NCBI GenBank assembly: GCA_964531455.1 | Contig: CAZHFZ010000012.1 | Location: 5,424-69,423, forward strand | Direction of reading: 5' to 3' | DNA length: 64,000 bases | From: Ga0077527 sp964531455 | GTDB taxonomy: Bacteria > Pseudomonadota > Gammaproteobacteria > Burkholderiales > SG8-41 | Part shown: piece after piece, positions 1 through 9,422 of the stretch | How positions within the stretch are numbered: position 1 is the first letter of the stretch | Layout of the letters: every line of letters starts with the position of its first letter | Position numbers and translations under genes: made by a program | Notes under the pieces: generated by a model | The model's input: only the letters and a program-made list of their open reading frames with translations | Databases searched by the model: none | What the model was told of the DNA's origin: nothing

Positions 1-412
1 ATCGCGTCTGCCAAGGTACTACCGCGCCCTGATTCGTCACCTGCTGGTTTCGTGTAACCGAATAACCTGCACTGACCTGCGGCAAAAGATCAGCCTGCTC
101 GATTGCAACACCTGCAGCTGCAGCCCGCGCTGCCAGCCACGACTGACGTGTGCGCGGGTTGTTGCGCAATGCAAATTCGGTCAATTCCGGCAAAGATAGC
201 GGCAGACCTTTTGTCAAATCATCCGAATGGACTGCCGCACCAACAGTCGGCAACTTCAAATTGGATTCCCAACGCAGATGCGGTGCTGGGGCAACCTGGG
301 AATTGACTCCGAACGGATCCAGAGCAGCCCATTGCGCCGCAACATGCGGGGATGGCAAAAACAAAAAAAGCGCCCCTGTGAGCGCCGAGATCAATGAGCC
401 GTTTGTTCGCAT
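1..412 (-). CDS. TolC-family outer-membrane efflux protein (N-terminal part, cut by window edge)
   Basis: The reading frame begins with ATG at 412-410 and stays open to the left edge, giving 137 residues of an incomplete protein. Residues 1-26 form a signal peptide (hydrophobic core ISALTGALFLFL, then HVAAQ). After it comes the TolC/OprM-type N-terminal pattern: LPELTEFALRNNPRTR followed by an alanine-rich helix and QADLLPQVSAGYSVTRN. TolC-family proteins are outer-membrane channels for type I secretion or RND-type efflux. The inner-membrane partners would lie outside this window. No strong ribosome binding site is seen. The family call is firm from the motif order; the substrate cannot be inferred. 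Confidence 0.8.
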   Translation of the reverse strand, partial: MRTNGSLISALTGALFLFLPSPHVAAQWAALDPFGVNSQVAPAPHLRWESNLKLPTVGAAVHSDDLTKGLPLSLPELTEFALRNNPRTRQSWLAARAAAAGVAIEQADLLPQVSAGYSVTRNQQVTNQGAVVPWQTR

Positions 413-596
413 GCCGGCATCTTTTAAGCAATGATTAAATTCAAATAATGGCTGGCCATGTTAGCACTAAAAAGCGGAATGGAAGCGGTTGCAAAACTGG
501 CGCAAGGCACGGTTTCATATTATGGCAATCGGCCTTCATAAATGACCGAAATGGAAAAGACTTATTCAAATTAAGAAGTTACGGCCCGATACCAAA

Positions 597-631
597 TAAA
601 AAACCCCTGCTCGCTAAACAGGGGTTTTTGT
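597..631 (-). terminator. Rho-independent terminator after scpB
   Basis: The arms AAACCCCTG and CAGGGGTTT (601-609 and 618-626) enclose an eight-base loop. T-rich tails are present on both strands. It lies 20 bases past the scpB stop codon, so it most likely ends the scpA-scpB transcript, but it could work in both directions. Confidence 0.8.
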
Positions 632-650
632 GCACCGAATCAAAGCATCT

Positions 651-1460
651 TCAGTGCAATTGAACTGGGGGAGAAATCCCGGAGTCTTCAGTATTTTCCT
701 CAGAAACTTCGGCAGCGGCATCCGCCCCCGCTGCTTCCGCTGATTCGGTGCCAGAAAGGGTATCGTCTTCACCATCCTCATCCATCAAACCCTCGCCCAT
801 GCTGACAGAATCAATGGGCGCAAAAGCAGCATCAAGGTTGATTTCAGTATTCGGGGATTGCTCGACCAGGTTTCCAAGTTCCGACAATGGCGGCAGTTCT
901 TCCAAAGACCGTAAATTGAGATCGTCCAGAAAGGATTTGGTGGTCGCAAAAATCTCGGGGCGCCCCGGAACCTCCCGGTGACCAATCACATCAATCCAGC
1001 CCCGAGCCTCGAGCGCCTTCAATATCCCGGGCGACACCGTCACCCCGCGAATGTCTTCAATGTCACCGCGGGTCACCGGCTGTTTATAAGCAATGATCGC
1101 CAGCGTTTCCAGCACAGCGCGCGAATACTTCGGGGGTTTTTCCGGACTCAAGCGATCCAGAAACCTCTGCGACTCCGGACGCGCACGGAAACGCCAGCCC
1201 GAAGCGACCGTCACCAGCTCGACTCCGCGGCCATCCCAGTCCCCGCGCAGATCATCAAGCACATTGCGCAGTGTTTCATTGTCGAGTTTTTGATCGAACA
1301 GTTTTTTCAGCTCGTTCAGCGTCATCGGCTCCGGAGTCACCAGCAGCGCTGTTTCCAGCACATATTTGACATGCGCAAGGTCAAGTAAATTTTCAGACGC
1401 AGCTTCGACCGCTATTTCAGGTGCGCTGTCCTGCGTATTTTCAACAGTGTTTTCTTCCAT
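651..1460 (-). CDS. scpB: Segregation and condensation protein B
   Basis: This is a 269-residue ScpB. ScpB dimers bind the kleisin ScpA and, with SMC, form the condensin complex that compacts and segregates the chromosome. Two winged-helix domains are visible: about residues 27-100 (LAHVKYVLETALLVTPEPM) and 105-185 (SRAVLETLAIIAYKQPVTRGDIEDIRG, the family signature, written here only in part). From about residue 215 there is a very acidic, low-complexity tail rich in Asp, Glu and Ala, as often seen in betaproteobacterial ScpB and probably disordered. It follows scpA with 7 bases between, so the two form one operon. Confidence 0.93.
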   Translation of the reverse strand: MEENTVENTQDSAPEIAVEAASENLLDLAHVKYVLETALLVTPEPMTLNELKKLFDQKLDNETLRNVLDDLRGDWDGRGVELVTVASGWRFRARPESQRFLDRLSPEKPPKYSRAVLETLAIIAYKQPVTRGDIEDIRGVTVSPGILKALEARGWIDVIGHREVPGRPEIFATTKSFLDDLNLRSLEELPPLSELGNLVEQSPNTEINLDAAFAPIDSVSMGEGLMDEDGEDDTLSGTESAEAAGADAAAEVSEENTEDSGISPPVQLH

Positions 1461-1467
1461 GGCGCTC

Positions 1468-2298
1468 TTATTGCACAGCGGCCACCTGGCCGCTTCTGAG
1501 TTTGACGTAAATCGGTGCGTAAGCCTCTTCCTGGCTGACCAGAATCAGCGTTTCCTTCGCCAGTTCCAACACGGCAAGAAATGACACCACCAGCACCGGA
1601 ACACCTTCTTCCGGGGTGAACAGCTTGTTGAACTCGATGTATTCCTCGCCCTGCAGAATGCGCATGATCCGTGTCATGTGCGAACGCACCGACAATTGTT
1701 CGCGGGTGATCTTGTGATGCTGGGTAATCGACGCACGCTGCAGAATTGTCAGCCAGGCCATCTTCAGGTCTTCGATGTTAACGTCAGGCAGGCGGAACGC
1801 TGCCTCGCGCTCAAAAAGCACCTGCACCACGGTGAAATCACGCCCGGCCTGCGGCACTTCATTGAGATTCTGCGCCGCGAGCTTCATCTGCTCGTACTCC
1901 ATCAACCGGCGCACCAACTCGGCACGCGGATCTTCCTCAGTCTCGGCATTTTTCGGTCGCGGCAACAGCATGCGCGACTTGATTTCAATCATCATCGCCG
2001 CCATCAACAAGTATTCAGCGGCGAGTTCAAGTTGCTGCGAACGCATCAGCTCGACGTATTCGAGATACTGCAACGTCAGCTTCGCCATCGGGATCTCGAG
2101 AACGCTGATGTTCTCCTTGCGAATCAAGTAGAGCAGCAGATCCAAAGGTCCTTCAAACTGCTCAAGGAATACCTCAAGCGCGTCCGGTGGAATATAAAGA
2201 TCCTGCGGCATTTCCAGCATCGGCTGGCCATAAACCTTGGCCATCGGAACTGCCTCGGTCGCCGCAACAGGAGTGGGGACTTCAGTCATTTGCGGCAC
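1468..2298 (-). CDS. scpA: Segregation and condensation protein A (kleisin)
   Basis: This is a 276-residue ScpA. It is the kleisin subunit that bridges the SMC heads and recruits the ScpB dimer. The signature FEGPLDLLLYLIRKENI lies near residue 48, followed by LEYVELMRSQQLELAAEYL and the K-S-R-M-L-L-P-R-P segment. The C-terminal winged helix that contacts SMC is near residues 200-265. A 40-residue N-terminal extension precedes the domain. A second ATG at 2289 could be the true start. It is the first gene of the scpA-scpB operon. Confidence 0.93.
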   Translation of the reverse strand: MPQMTEVPTPVAATEAVPMAKVYGQPMLEMPQDLYIPPDALEVFLEQFEGPLDLLLYLIRKENISVLEIPMAKLTLQYLEYVELMRSQQLELAAEYLLMAAMMIEIKSRMLLPRPKNAETEEDPRAELVRRLMEYEQMKLAAQNLNEVPQAGRDFTVVQVLFEREAAFRLPDVNIEDLKMAWLTILQRASITQHHKITREQLSVRSHMTRIMRILQGEEYIEFNKLFTPEEGVPVLVVSFLAVLELAKETLILVSQEEAYAPIYVKLRSGQVAAVQ

Positions 2299-2459
2299 TG
2301 AAACACGGAGTCATCAGGCAAAAGCGGGCCTGCTGGCGAAATGATCGAAATGGTAGGCGTTGCATCCGACTATTTTACCGGGATTCGGCAGCAAGCCCAA
2401 CGCAACCATCCGTCAAACCGGAAGCCGCCGCTAACTCATTGACATGGTTAATCTTTGCG

Positions 2460-4853
2460 TCACCAGATCGTTGCAAAATCAGTTTCCGTAACATCACTTC
2501 GGGGCGAGTCCAGCCAATACCGCCTTCGCAATTCACGCTGCCGGGTAACGTGAATTCCTCCGGAAACGAACTCAAGCAACACTGCGCCATGCCGGTCGGT
2601 GCGGTAAAGATCAGCGCCCTGCGCTTCGTAACGGGCAACCACATCGGGATGTGGATGCTTGAACTGATTTCGATACCCGACCGGAAAAATCACCTTGCCT
2701 GCAGCGACTGCTTTCACAAATGCGTCTGATGATGATGTTCGGCTTCCCTGGTGTGGCGCAACCAGCACATCGGACCGGAGTTTCTCCAATCCTGTTGCAA
2801 GCAAAGCCAGTTCACCCCGACGTTCTATGTCAGCGGGAATCAGCGCACTGCCGGAATCCGCCGTGATCTTTAGTACGCAACTGCGCTCGTTGTCTCTGAG
2901 CTTTCCGGCGATTCGGGTCTCCGCGTCTGGATACAGCATTTCGAACCGGACCCTGTCCCAGGACCACGCCTGGCCCGATGCGCAGCGCTGCTCTTCCGGA
3001 CCAATCAACAGCAAAGGATCAAAATCGGGCAACGACGTCAACAACCTCGCAACCGGCACAGCCTGAATTACCGAAAGCGCACCACCGGTATGATCGGCAT
3101 CATCATGGCTGATGATCATTGCATCCAGTCTTCTGATTCCGGATGCGCGCAGGAATGGAACAATAACCCGGTTACCGCTATCGGCGGTTGGTCCGAATGC
3201 CGGACCAGTGTCAAACAGCAGCGCATGATTGCGGGTTTGCGCAACGACAGACAGGCCTTGCCCGACGTCGAGCACAACCAGGCGTAGCGCCCCTTCCGGT
3301 AGAGGCACGGGGACGATCAGCAACATTGGCAGGAAGGCCAAGACACCGATCCAGCGCGCTGGAAACCCGCGGGGCAACAGCAGCCAGACCGTGCCCAGCA
3401 ATGCCACAAACACTGTCCATGCCGGTGGAGCGTGTTGTTCCCACGCTGCATCCGGAAATTCACTCAACCACGCAAGAATATTCACGCAACCGCTCATGAG
3501 CCATTGAGCAAAATGCAAAACCGCGTCAAACGGCAAAGCAACGCCGGCCAGCGCCAAGGGCACAATTACCAGACTGACCAGCGGAATTGCCAGCGCATTC
3601 GCCAGCGGCGAAATCAGCGAAAACTGCTGGAATAATGCGAGCAACACCGGCACCAGCGCCAGAGTAACCGCCCATTGCACTCTGGCCCAGGCCAGGAGCC
3701 AGTGCTCGGGCCGCAAACGGTTCGATGTCACCATCATGATGATGGCCACCGCACCGAATGAGAGCCAGAAGCCTGCTGCGAGCACCGACCACGGATCAAT
3801 CACCAGCACCACCAGCAGCGCGATTGCCAATACCTCACGCGCTGCAGTCGCACGACCCAGCCACAGCGCCGCAGCGACCACTGCCAGCATGAACACCGTG
3901 CGCTGCGCCGGCACCGCGAACCCGGCAAGCAAGGCGTACGCAATTGCAACCAGCAAACCGGCAACAGCGGCTGCCTTGACCGCAGGCAATACCAGCATCA
4001 ACCGGGTACTGCGGCGCCAGGCAAAATTGACCAGCGCGAAGGCAAGACCCGAGAGCATGGTCACATGCAATCCTGAAATGCTCATCAGATGATTGACACC
4101 AGTTCGGGTAAACACCTGCCACTGCTCCGGCGGAATCGCACGCTGGTCGCCCATAACCAATGCCGCAATAACTCCGGCAGCCGGGGTGCCTGTCAATGCC
4201 GACTGGATGCGTCCGCGCAGGGATTCGCGCATGCGCTCAACCATGTATGCCGGTGTCCGTACATGCGCCTGTAACTGGTTCTGGCCTTTGGGTCGCACGT
4301 AGCCGGTGGCGCGAATACTGCGCTCCAGCAGCCAGGCCTCGTAATCAAAACCATGCGGGTTGACCAATCCATGCGGACGCTTCAAACGCACCGTAAATTG
4401 CCAGCGTTCTCCGGGATGCACATCGGGCAGCAACGCAGACGCACCATCGCGGCCGCCAATACCCCACCAGGACAGCACAATGCGGGACGGCACCCGGGCC
4501 TGCGGCGTGAGCACCTGTTCGACATTGAACTCAAAGCGCACGCTGCGCTCATATGACTGTGGCAACGTTGCCACAACACCCACAACAACAATGTCACGTC
4601 CTTCCCATTCCGATGGCAATTCATCCCCGATGCGGGCATGGGCAAAAAGTGCAGCCCAGGCAAACCCGCAGGCGAAAGCCAGCACCACCGTAATGCCCCG
4701 CCGCAACAAAAGACGCTTCCAACCCGGGCCGCGTAACACCGCCAGCAAAACCGGACCGGAGAGCAGCCACCCCAGCCAGATCAGGGGGGGCAACTCCGGC
4801 TGCTGCTGCAACAGCCAGATACCTCCGGCAAAAGCGATGATGGGCATGACCAT
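2460..4853 (-). CDS. comEC: DNA internalisation competence protein ComEC/Rec2
   Basis: This 797-residue polytopic inner-membrane protein forms the channel through which single-stranded DNA enters in natural transformation. The order is: N-terminal membrane helices and an OB-like extracellular domain (about 1-200); the Competence membrane domain, with VFTRTGVNHLMSISGLH near 240 and further helices to about 500; then a soluble metallo-beta-lactamase-like domain from about 525 (LVVLDVGQGLSVV, LLFDTGPAFG, and the metal-binding SHDDADHTGG). Length and order match the full-length family. The ATG at 4853 has GGAACG just upstream. The last 25 residues extend past the usual end. Other competence genes are not in the window. 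Confidence 0.93.
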   Translation of the reverse strand: MVMPIIAFAGGIWLLQQQPELPPLIWLGWLLSGPVLLAVLRGPGWKRLLLRRGITVVLAFACGFAWAALFAHARIGDELPSEWEGRDIVVVGVVATLPQSYERSVRFEFNVEQVLTPQARVPSRIVLSWWGIGGRDGASALLPDVHPGERWQFTVRLKRPHGLVNPHGFDYEAWLLERSIRATGYVRPKGQNQLQAHVRTPAYMVERMRESLRGRIQSALTGTPAAGVIAALVMGDQRAIPPEQWQVFTRTGVNHLMSISGLHVTMLSGLAFALVNFAWRRSTRLMLVLPAVKAAAVAGLLVAIAYALLAGFAVPAQRTVFMLAVVAAALWLGRATAAREVLAIALLVVLVIDPWSVLAAGFWLSFGAVAIIMMVTSNRLRPEHWLLAWARVQWAVTLALVPVLLALFQQFSLISPLANALAIPLVSLVIVPLALAGVALPFDAVLHFAQWLMSGCVNILAWLSEFPDAAWEQHAPPAWTVFVALLGTVWLLLPRGFPARWIGVLAFLPMLLIVPVPLPEGALRLVVLDVGQGLSVVAQTRNHALLFDTGPAFGPTADSGNRVIVPFLRASGIRRLDAMIISHDDADHTGGALSVIQAVPVARLLTSLPDFDPLLLIGPEEQRCASGQAWSWDRVRFEMLYPDAETRIAGKLRDNERSCVLKITADSGSALIPADIERRGELALLATGLEKLRSDVLVAPHQGSRTSSSDAFVKAVAAGKVIFPVGYRNQFKHPHPDVVARYEAQGADLYRTDRHGAVLLEFVSGGIHVTRQRELRRRYWLDSPRSDVTETDFATIW

Positions 4854-4929
4854 CGTTCCATAACGCCTTGCGGCGGTCTGCGCTGACCGCAGCCGCTACA
4901 ATGCCCGAATTCACCAGCAGATCACCCCA

Positions 4930-5481
4930 ATGCCGCGCAAGCATTTCCGCAAATACCTGCCTTCCCATCAGTCGATCACTGACAACCGCTTTATTTCCTG
5001 GTTCGGACCCTGGCTGCAGCACCACAACCTTTGGCACCTGCACCGACGCTCGGTTGCGGGCGGGGTTGCCGTGGGACTTTTTTCCGGACTGATACCAGGC
5101 CCACTGCAGATTCTTACGGGCGTTTTCCTGTCGATTGTTTTCCGCGTCAATCTTCCCGTCGCGGCTTTGATGACGCTGTATACCAACCCGCTGACCATCG
5201 TACCCCTCTATTACGTGGCCTATCGATACGGCGCGCTTGTAACCATGAGCGATGAAAATCACCAACTGCCTGCCGCTTTCAGCACGCAAGGCCTGCCCTG
5301 GAACCAATGGCTGCCCGCTTTGTTCGACTGGATGGTCGCCATGGGCAAACCGCTGGCCGTCGGTCTCCCCCTGCTGGCAATGACACTCGCTGCCCTGGGT
5401 TACCTGCTGGTGGATAATGCGTGGAAAATTTACGTGCGGCTGGCCTGGCAGCGCCGCGCGGATGTACGCTCCAAAAAATGA
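4930..5481 (+). CDS. DUF2062 membrane protein
   Basis: This 183-residue protein matches DUF2062: an N-terminal polar region rich in His and Arg (about 1-45), the conserved GLFSGLIPGPLQ segment near 55, then YTNPLTIVPLYYVAYRYG near 100. The C-terminal half has two more hydrophobic helices. The family is common in Proteobacteria and of unknown function; it is an inner-membrane protein. It is divergent from comEC, with TACAAT (4897-4902) as a possible -10. Its TGA overlaps the ATG of the next gene (5478), so the two are probably coupled. Confidence 0.82.
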   Translation: MPRKHFRKYLPSHQSITDNRFISWFGPWLQHHNLWHLHRRSVAGGVAVGLFSGLIPGPLQILTGVFLSIVFRVNLPVAALMTLYTNPLTIVPLYYVAYRYGALVTMSDENHQLPAAFSTQGLPWNQWLPALFDWMVAMGKPLAVGLPLLAMTLAALGYLLVDNAWKIYVRLAWQRRADVRSKK

Positions 5482-5974
5482 CTTCACCGAAAACACCCGC
5501 ATACTGGCGACGTGCAACCCGGGAACTCGGCGCCTCGGATCCGGTGCTTGGCGCTCTGATCGTACGCTACAAAGGCCTGACGCTAAGCAGTCGCGGCGAT
5601 GCCTTCCAGACTCTTGCTCGTTCAATCATCGGCCAGCAGATTTCGGTAAAAGCAGCGCAAAGTGTGTGGCTGCGTTTTGCGGCAGCCGTAGGCGAGATTC
5701 AGCCCAAAAACGTGCTGCAGCTGTCGGTCGAACAACTGCGTGCCTGCGGACTGTCCGGGCAAAAAGTGAATTACCTGCGCGACCTCTCCGCACGATTTGC
5801 AGAAGGAGCCATCGACACAGGTCGCTGGCAGGAGATGGATGATGAAGATCTCATCGACGAACTGACTGAAGTCAAAGGCATCGGTCGCTGGACTGCAGAG
5901 ATGTTCCTGATTTTCTACCTCACACGCCCTGATGTTTTCCCTCTCGCCGACATCGGATTGCAGCGCGCGATGGA
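5478..5974 (+). CDS. DNA-3-methyladenine glycosylase II-like (HhH-GPD), cut by assembly gap
   Basis: The start ATG at 5478 overlaps the stop of the DUF2062 gene (ATGA). The translated part, 165 residues, has SPKTPAYWRRATRELG, then RSIIGQQISVKAAQSVW, the helix-hairpin-helix VKGIGRWTAEMFLIF, and the catalytic aspartate in PLADIGLQRAM just before the Ns. This is the AlkA-type base-excision glycosylase that removes alkylated purines. The last 30-45 residues are lost in the N run. A frame that crosses the Ns exists, but the sequence after the gap does not look like the end of an AlkA protein, so I stop the feature at the gap. Confidence 0.82.
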
Positions 5975-6074
5975 NNNNNNNNNNNNNNNNNNNNNNNNNN
6001 NNNNNNNNNNNNNNNNNNNNNNNNNNNNNNNNNNNNNNNNNNNNNNNNNNNNNNNNNNNNNNNNNNNNNNNNNN
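5975..6074. other. Assembly gap (100 N)
   Basis: There are exactly 100 undetermined bases, the conventional size for a scaffold join of unknown length. It interrupts the glycosylase gene. Confidence 0.98.
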
Positions 6075-6227
6075 CTTGCCGTGATTGCCCTGGGCATCAT
6101 CGTGCCGCGACTGATCAAACGCGGCGCACCGCATTTCCTGTTGCAACAATCACTCAGCGATGCCGGCCTGTACCAGGAACTGCTGCGCAATGGCGTGATG
6201 GAAACGGTCAGGCCTGCGCGCGCGTAA
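6075..6227 (+). CDS. C-terminal fragment of an unidentified gene after the gap
   Basis: Fifty codons and a stop, open at the gap. The first part is hydrophobic (LAVIALGIIVPRLIKRG) and could be a membrane segment; the rest is HFLLQQSLSDAGLYQELLRNGVM, split here as read. It does not resemble the Trp/Pro-rich end of AlkA-type glycosylases, so it may belong to a different gene joined across the gap. It overlaps the 3' end of lolD by 20 bases in convergent orientation. Function unknown. Confidence 0.4.
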   Translation, partial: LAVIALGIIVPRLIKRGAPHFLLQQSLSDAGLYQELLRNGVMETVRPARA

Positions 6228-6921
6228 CCGGCTTCAACACGCCGTCTTCCAGCTCAAGGATACGGTCGGCACGCTCGGCCATGCGTGGATCATGCGTCAC
6301 GATCACAAAACTCGTTCTGGTTTCACGATTCAACTGCAGCATCAAATCAAACACAGTCTCTGCAGTGCGCCGGTCAAGATTGCCTGTAGGTTCGTCTGCA
6401 AGTACGCAGGCCGGCTTGGTCACCAGCGCCCGCGCCAGAGCAGCGCGCTGACGTTCGCCGCCGGACAATTCGCCCGGTGTATGCGTAAGCCTGTGCACCA
6501 ACCCCACGGCCTCCAGTATTTCACGCGCAGCAGCCAGCGCTTCGGCACGCGGCACGCGCCGGATGATCAGGGGCATCGCCACATTTTCCAGCGCGGTGAA
6601 TTCCGGCAGCAGATGATGAAACTGGTAAACAAATCCCAATGCGTGGTTGCGCACGTCACCTCGCCGCTTCTCGCTCTGCCCCGAAAGCCGCTCACCCAGA
6701 ATGCTGACTTCGCCCGAACTCGGCGAATCGAGTCCGCCCAGCAAATGCAGTAACGTGCTTTTACCGGAACCGGAAGCGCCAATGATGGCGATGCGCTCAC
6801 CCGGCATCACATCCAGGTCGATGCCCATCAGTACCGGCACCCCGTCATGCCCTTCGCGATAGGCCTTGCGCAAACCACGGCAGGAAATGACCGCTGACTG
6901 ACTCAGAGCAGCATTACTCAT
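6208..6921 (-). CDS. lolD: Lipoprotein-releasing ABC transporter ATPase
   Basis: This 237-residue ATPase of the LolCDE complex powers release of outer-membrane lipoproteins to LolA. Walker A is GASGSGKST, the family-specific YQFHHLLPEFTALENV follows, then the signature LSGGERQR and Walker B ACVLADEPTGNLD, with the switch histidine in VIVTHDP. I choose ATG at 6921 (MSNAALSQ) over the longer Arg-rich frame from 6957. It overlaps the end of lolC by 8 bases, as expected for a coupled operon. Confidence 0.93.
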   Translation of the reverse strand: MSNAALSQSAVISCRGLRKAYREGHDGVPVLMGIDLDVMPGERIAIIGASGSGKSTLLHLLGGLDSPSSGEVSILGERLSGQSEKRRGDVRNHALGFVYQFHHLLPEFTALENVAMPLIIRRVPRAEALAAAREILEAVGLVHRLTHTPGELSGGERQRAALARALVTKPACVLADEPTGNLDRRTAETVFDLMLQLNRETRTSFVIVTHDPRMAERADRILELEDGVLKPVTRAQA

Positions 6922-8158
6922 ATCGCAGCGCCTCCGCCGGATTGACCTTCGCCGCACGCCAGCTCGGATAAAGGGTGGCCAAAACGGACAATACGAAGGC
7001 CACTACAGCAGTCAGCACAACATCGCCTGCCTGCAATTGCGAAGGCAAATCGGCGATCTGGTAAACATCCTGCGGCATGAATTTCACATGAAATACATTT
7101 TCGATGAAGGCAATGATCGCAGCAACATTCAGCGCGCCGATGATGCCGAAAATAATTCCGCAGATCACCCCGATGGCACCGATCAACGTGCCCTGCACCA
7201 TGAAAATGCGCATCACATCCCCGGGTGAGGCGCCCATGGTCCGGAGGATGGCGATGTCCGCCTGCTTCTCCTTGACCACCATGAACAGGCTGGACACCAT
7301 ATTGAATGCGGCAATCGCAATAATGAAAAACAGCAGCAGCGACATCATGCGCTTCTCAAGTTCGACTGCCCGGAAATAAGTGGCATTAAAGCGTGACCAG
7401 TCACTTACCATCACATCCTGCGGCAACTGCGCTGCCAGATCGCGTACCACTTTCCGCGCCAGGAACAAATCATCCAGACGCAGCCGGACGCCGCTCACCT
7501 CATCACCCATCCGGTACAGGCGCTGGGCATCACCTATGTGCAACACGGCAAGACCAGCATCAATCTCATAGTGACCAATCTCGAAAATACCCGTCACCGT
7601 AAACTGGCGTAATCGCGGAAGAATTCCTGCAGGAGTCACCTGCCCCTGCGGCGCTACGAGCACCACCCTGTCGCCGACAACAACACCCAGCGCCCGCGCA
7701 AGCGGCGCACCCAGCGCCACGTTGTATTCACCCGGGCGCAGGTCTTCCAGCGTCCCGGAACGCATATGCGCACCGATTTCACTGACTTTGTCTTCCTGTG
7801 CCGGATCAATGCCGCGCAAAAATGCGCCGCGCACATTACCGCCGCTGGTGAGGAGACCTTGCGCAGAAACATATGGTGCGGCGGCAACGACATGCGGATG
7901 TTTTGCGGCAACAGCTGCAACCGACTGCCAGTCGCGCAGCGAATCCCCTGCGCCGCTGATCTGCACATGTGCTACCGCACTGAGCATTCGCGTACGCACT
8001 TCGCGCTGGAATCCATTGAACACCGACAATACGGTAATCAGTACGGTCATGCCCAACGCGATGCCAACCACCGAGATCAGTGAAATCACCGAAATAAAAC
8101 GTGTCCGCTGCCGGGAGCGGGTGTAACGCAGGCCAACAAAGAGCGAAAAAGAGTTCAC
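6914..8158 (-). CDS. lolC: Lipoprotein-releasing ABC transporter permease LolC/LolE
   Basis: This is a 414-residue LolC/E permease: an N-terminal helix (SVISLISVVGIALGMTVLITVLS, quoted only in part here), a large periplasmic MacB-type domain (about 55-250), and three C-terminal helices. The sequence FSLFVGLRYTRSRQRTRFIS is the family start. The frame is open to 8227, but the GTG at 8158 (VNSFSLFVGLRY) gives the usual family length. Only one permease gene is present, so the complex may be LolF-like, with two copies of one permease. lolD follows directly. Confidence 0.88.
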   Translation of the reverse strand: MNSFSLFVGLRYTRSRQRTRFISVISLISVVGIALGMTVLITVLSVFNGFQREVRTRMLSAVAHVQISGAGDSLRDWQSVAAVAAKHPHVVAAAPYVSAQGLLTSGGNVRGAFLRGIDPAQEDKVSEIGAHMRSGTLEDLRPGEYNVALGAPLARALGVVVGDRVVLVAPQGQVTPAGILPRLRQFTVTGIFEIGHYEIDAGLAVLHIGDAQRLYRMGDEVSGVRLRLDDLFLARKVVRDLAAQLPQDVMVSDWSRFNATYFRAVELEKRMMSLLLFFIIAIAAFNMVSSLFMVVKEKQADIAILRTMGASPGDVMRIFMVQGTLIGAIGVICGIIFGIIGALNVAAIIAFIENVFHVKFMPQDVYQIADLPSQLQAGDVVLTAVVAFVLSVLATLYPSWRAAKVNPAEALRYE

Positions 8159-8275
8159 GGGGCACAGTAAAATGGAAAAACGCAGTGTGCCATAAATGCC
8201 CACCGGCAGCCCCATGATAGACTTCATTCACACCTTGGCACCGCACATGCCGCTGCGGATATTACGTAATCGATC

Positions 8276-9304
8276 GTGCAACTGACACTGCTGATTCCCG
8301 ACCTTCTGCCGCCGCCCGGTGCCGAACGCATCGTGTCGGGTAGCGCGCCGTTTCTGCGTCGGATGTGTGGTCGAGGCACCATCCGGCATTTCCCGGCCAT
8401 CGATACGGAATCCTGGTTGTGTCAGGCCTTTGAGGTTGCCAAGCAGCAGGACTGGCCAGTTGCCGCACTGACCGCACTTCTTGACGGACTTCCTGCTGAA
8501 TCCGGCAACTGGTTGCGCGCCGACCCTGTGCACCTTCAGTTGCAGCGCAACCGAACGCTGGTGCTGGCCGCACCGGCACTTGAAATCACCGCCGCTGAAG
8601 CCGCGGCGCTGGCGGAAACGCTGAACAGCCACTTCTCTGCTGATGGCATCCGTCTCAATGCGATCCACCCGACACGCTGGTACCTGGCACATCCGGAAAC
8701 AGCGGATGTCATTGCTCCAACGTTAAGTGCTGTCGCCGGCCGGCCACTGCCGCGCATCGAAAACGCCGGTCGCTGGCATCGATGGCTTACCGAGTGCCAG
8801 ATGCTGCTGCATGACCACCCCGTCAATCTTGCCCGCGAGCAACGCGGTGCACCGTCTATCAACAGCCTGCTGTTGTGGGGGGGTGGTTCCAGACCCGCCG
8901 TACCTGGCCGGCACTTCACGCATGTATGGACGGCCAACCGGCTGGCTGTAGCGCTCGCCATACAAAGCGGTGCCGAGTATTCCGAGGCACCCGGAACAGC
9001 TGCGGCATGGCTTGCCGCCCAATCCGGCACCGGGGCGGAAAATGCGCGACACCTTGTGACACTGGAACATGCACATCATGCCGCGCGATACGAGGGGCCC
9101 GATCTCTGGATGCAAACTGTTTCAGCTCTGGAAGACGGCTGGTTCGCCCCGCTGTGGGCAGCGCTGGGTAACTCTTTCACCTCACTGGATATTGTTGCCA
9201 CCAACCCCGAGCAGTGCCTGCGCATCACGCTGCGACCGTCTGATCGCATGAAATTCTGGCGCGGTACGCCGGACTGGTCATCGCTGACCGGCGTTCGCGA
9301 ATGA
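8276..9304 (+). CDS. COG4255-type conserved protein (RpfE-type / phosphoglycerate mutase-like)
   Basis: This 342-residue soluble protein starts MQLTLLIPDLLPPPGAE and contains RADPVHLQLQRNRTLVL, HPTRWYLAHPE and the segment REQRGAPSINSLLLWGGGS. This pattern is known from betaproteobacterial proteins next to recJ and lolCD, labelled COG4255, 'RpfE-type regulator' or cofactor-independent phosphoglycerate-mutase-like. No activity has been shown to my knowledge. It is divergent from lolC, and the synteny with recJ fits the family. The family call comes from memory of this pattern and context, not from a search. Confidence 0.65.
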   Translation: MQLTLLIPDLLPPPGAERIVSGSAPFLRRMCGRGTIRHFPAIDTESWLCQAFEVAKQQDWPVAALTALLDGLPAESGNWLRADPVHLQLQRNRTLVLAAPALEITAAEAAALAETLNSHFSADGIRLNAIHPTRWYLAHPETADVIAPTLSAVAGRPLPRIENAGRWHRWLTECQMLLHDHPVNLAREQRGAPSINSLLLWGGGSRPAVPGRHFTHVWTANRLAVALAIQSGAEYSEAPGTAAAWLAAQSGTGAENARHLVTLEHAHHAARYEGPDLWMQTVSALEDGWFAPLWAALGNSFTSLDIVATNPEQCLRITLRPSDRMKFWRGTPDWSSLTGVRE

Positions 9305-9319
9305 TCGACCCGCTCAAGG

Positions 9320-9333
9320 TTGATCCATATCAC
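9320..9333. promoter_or_regulatory. FNR/ANR-like box (weak candidate)
   Basis: TTGATCCATATCAC matches the TTGAT-N4-ATCAA consensus except for the last base. It lies about 90 bases upstream of the MgtC/DUF4010 gene. No good -10 hexamer is found at the distance expected of an FNR-activated promoter, so this is only a possible site. Confidence 0.25.
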
Positions 9334-9422
9334 GCGACACACTGATCAGTGCACTGCCTGTTTTACCGGGTGCTAAGATCAAATTTTGGCCATAGATACA
9401 CTGGCGCTACTCAACAATCAGC

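Noticed and set aside
5421..6227. One continuous 268-residue protein across the N run
   Set aside because: The number of real bases in the gap is unknown and the tail does not look like the family, so a continuous product is not supported.
9320..9333. FNR box controlling the MgtC/DUF4010 gene
   Set aside because: The site is near-consensus, but no -10 lies at the right distance; kept only as a low-confidence feature.
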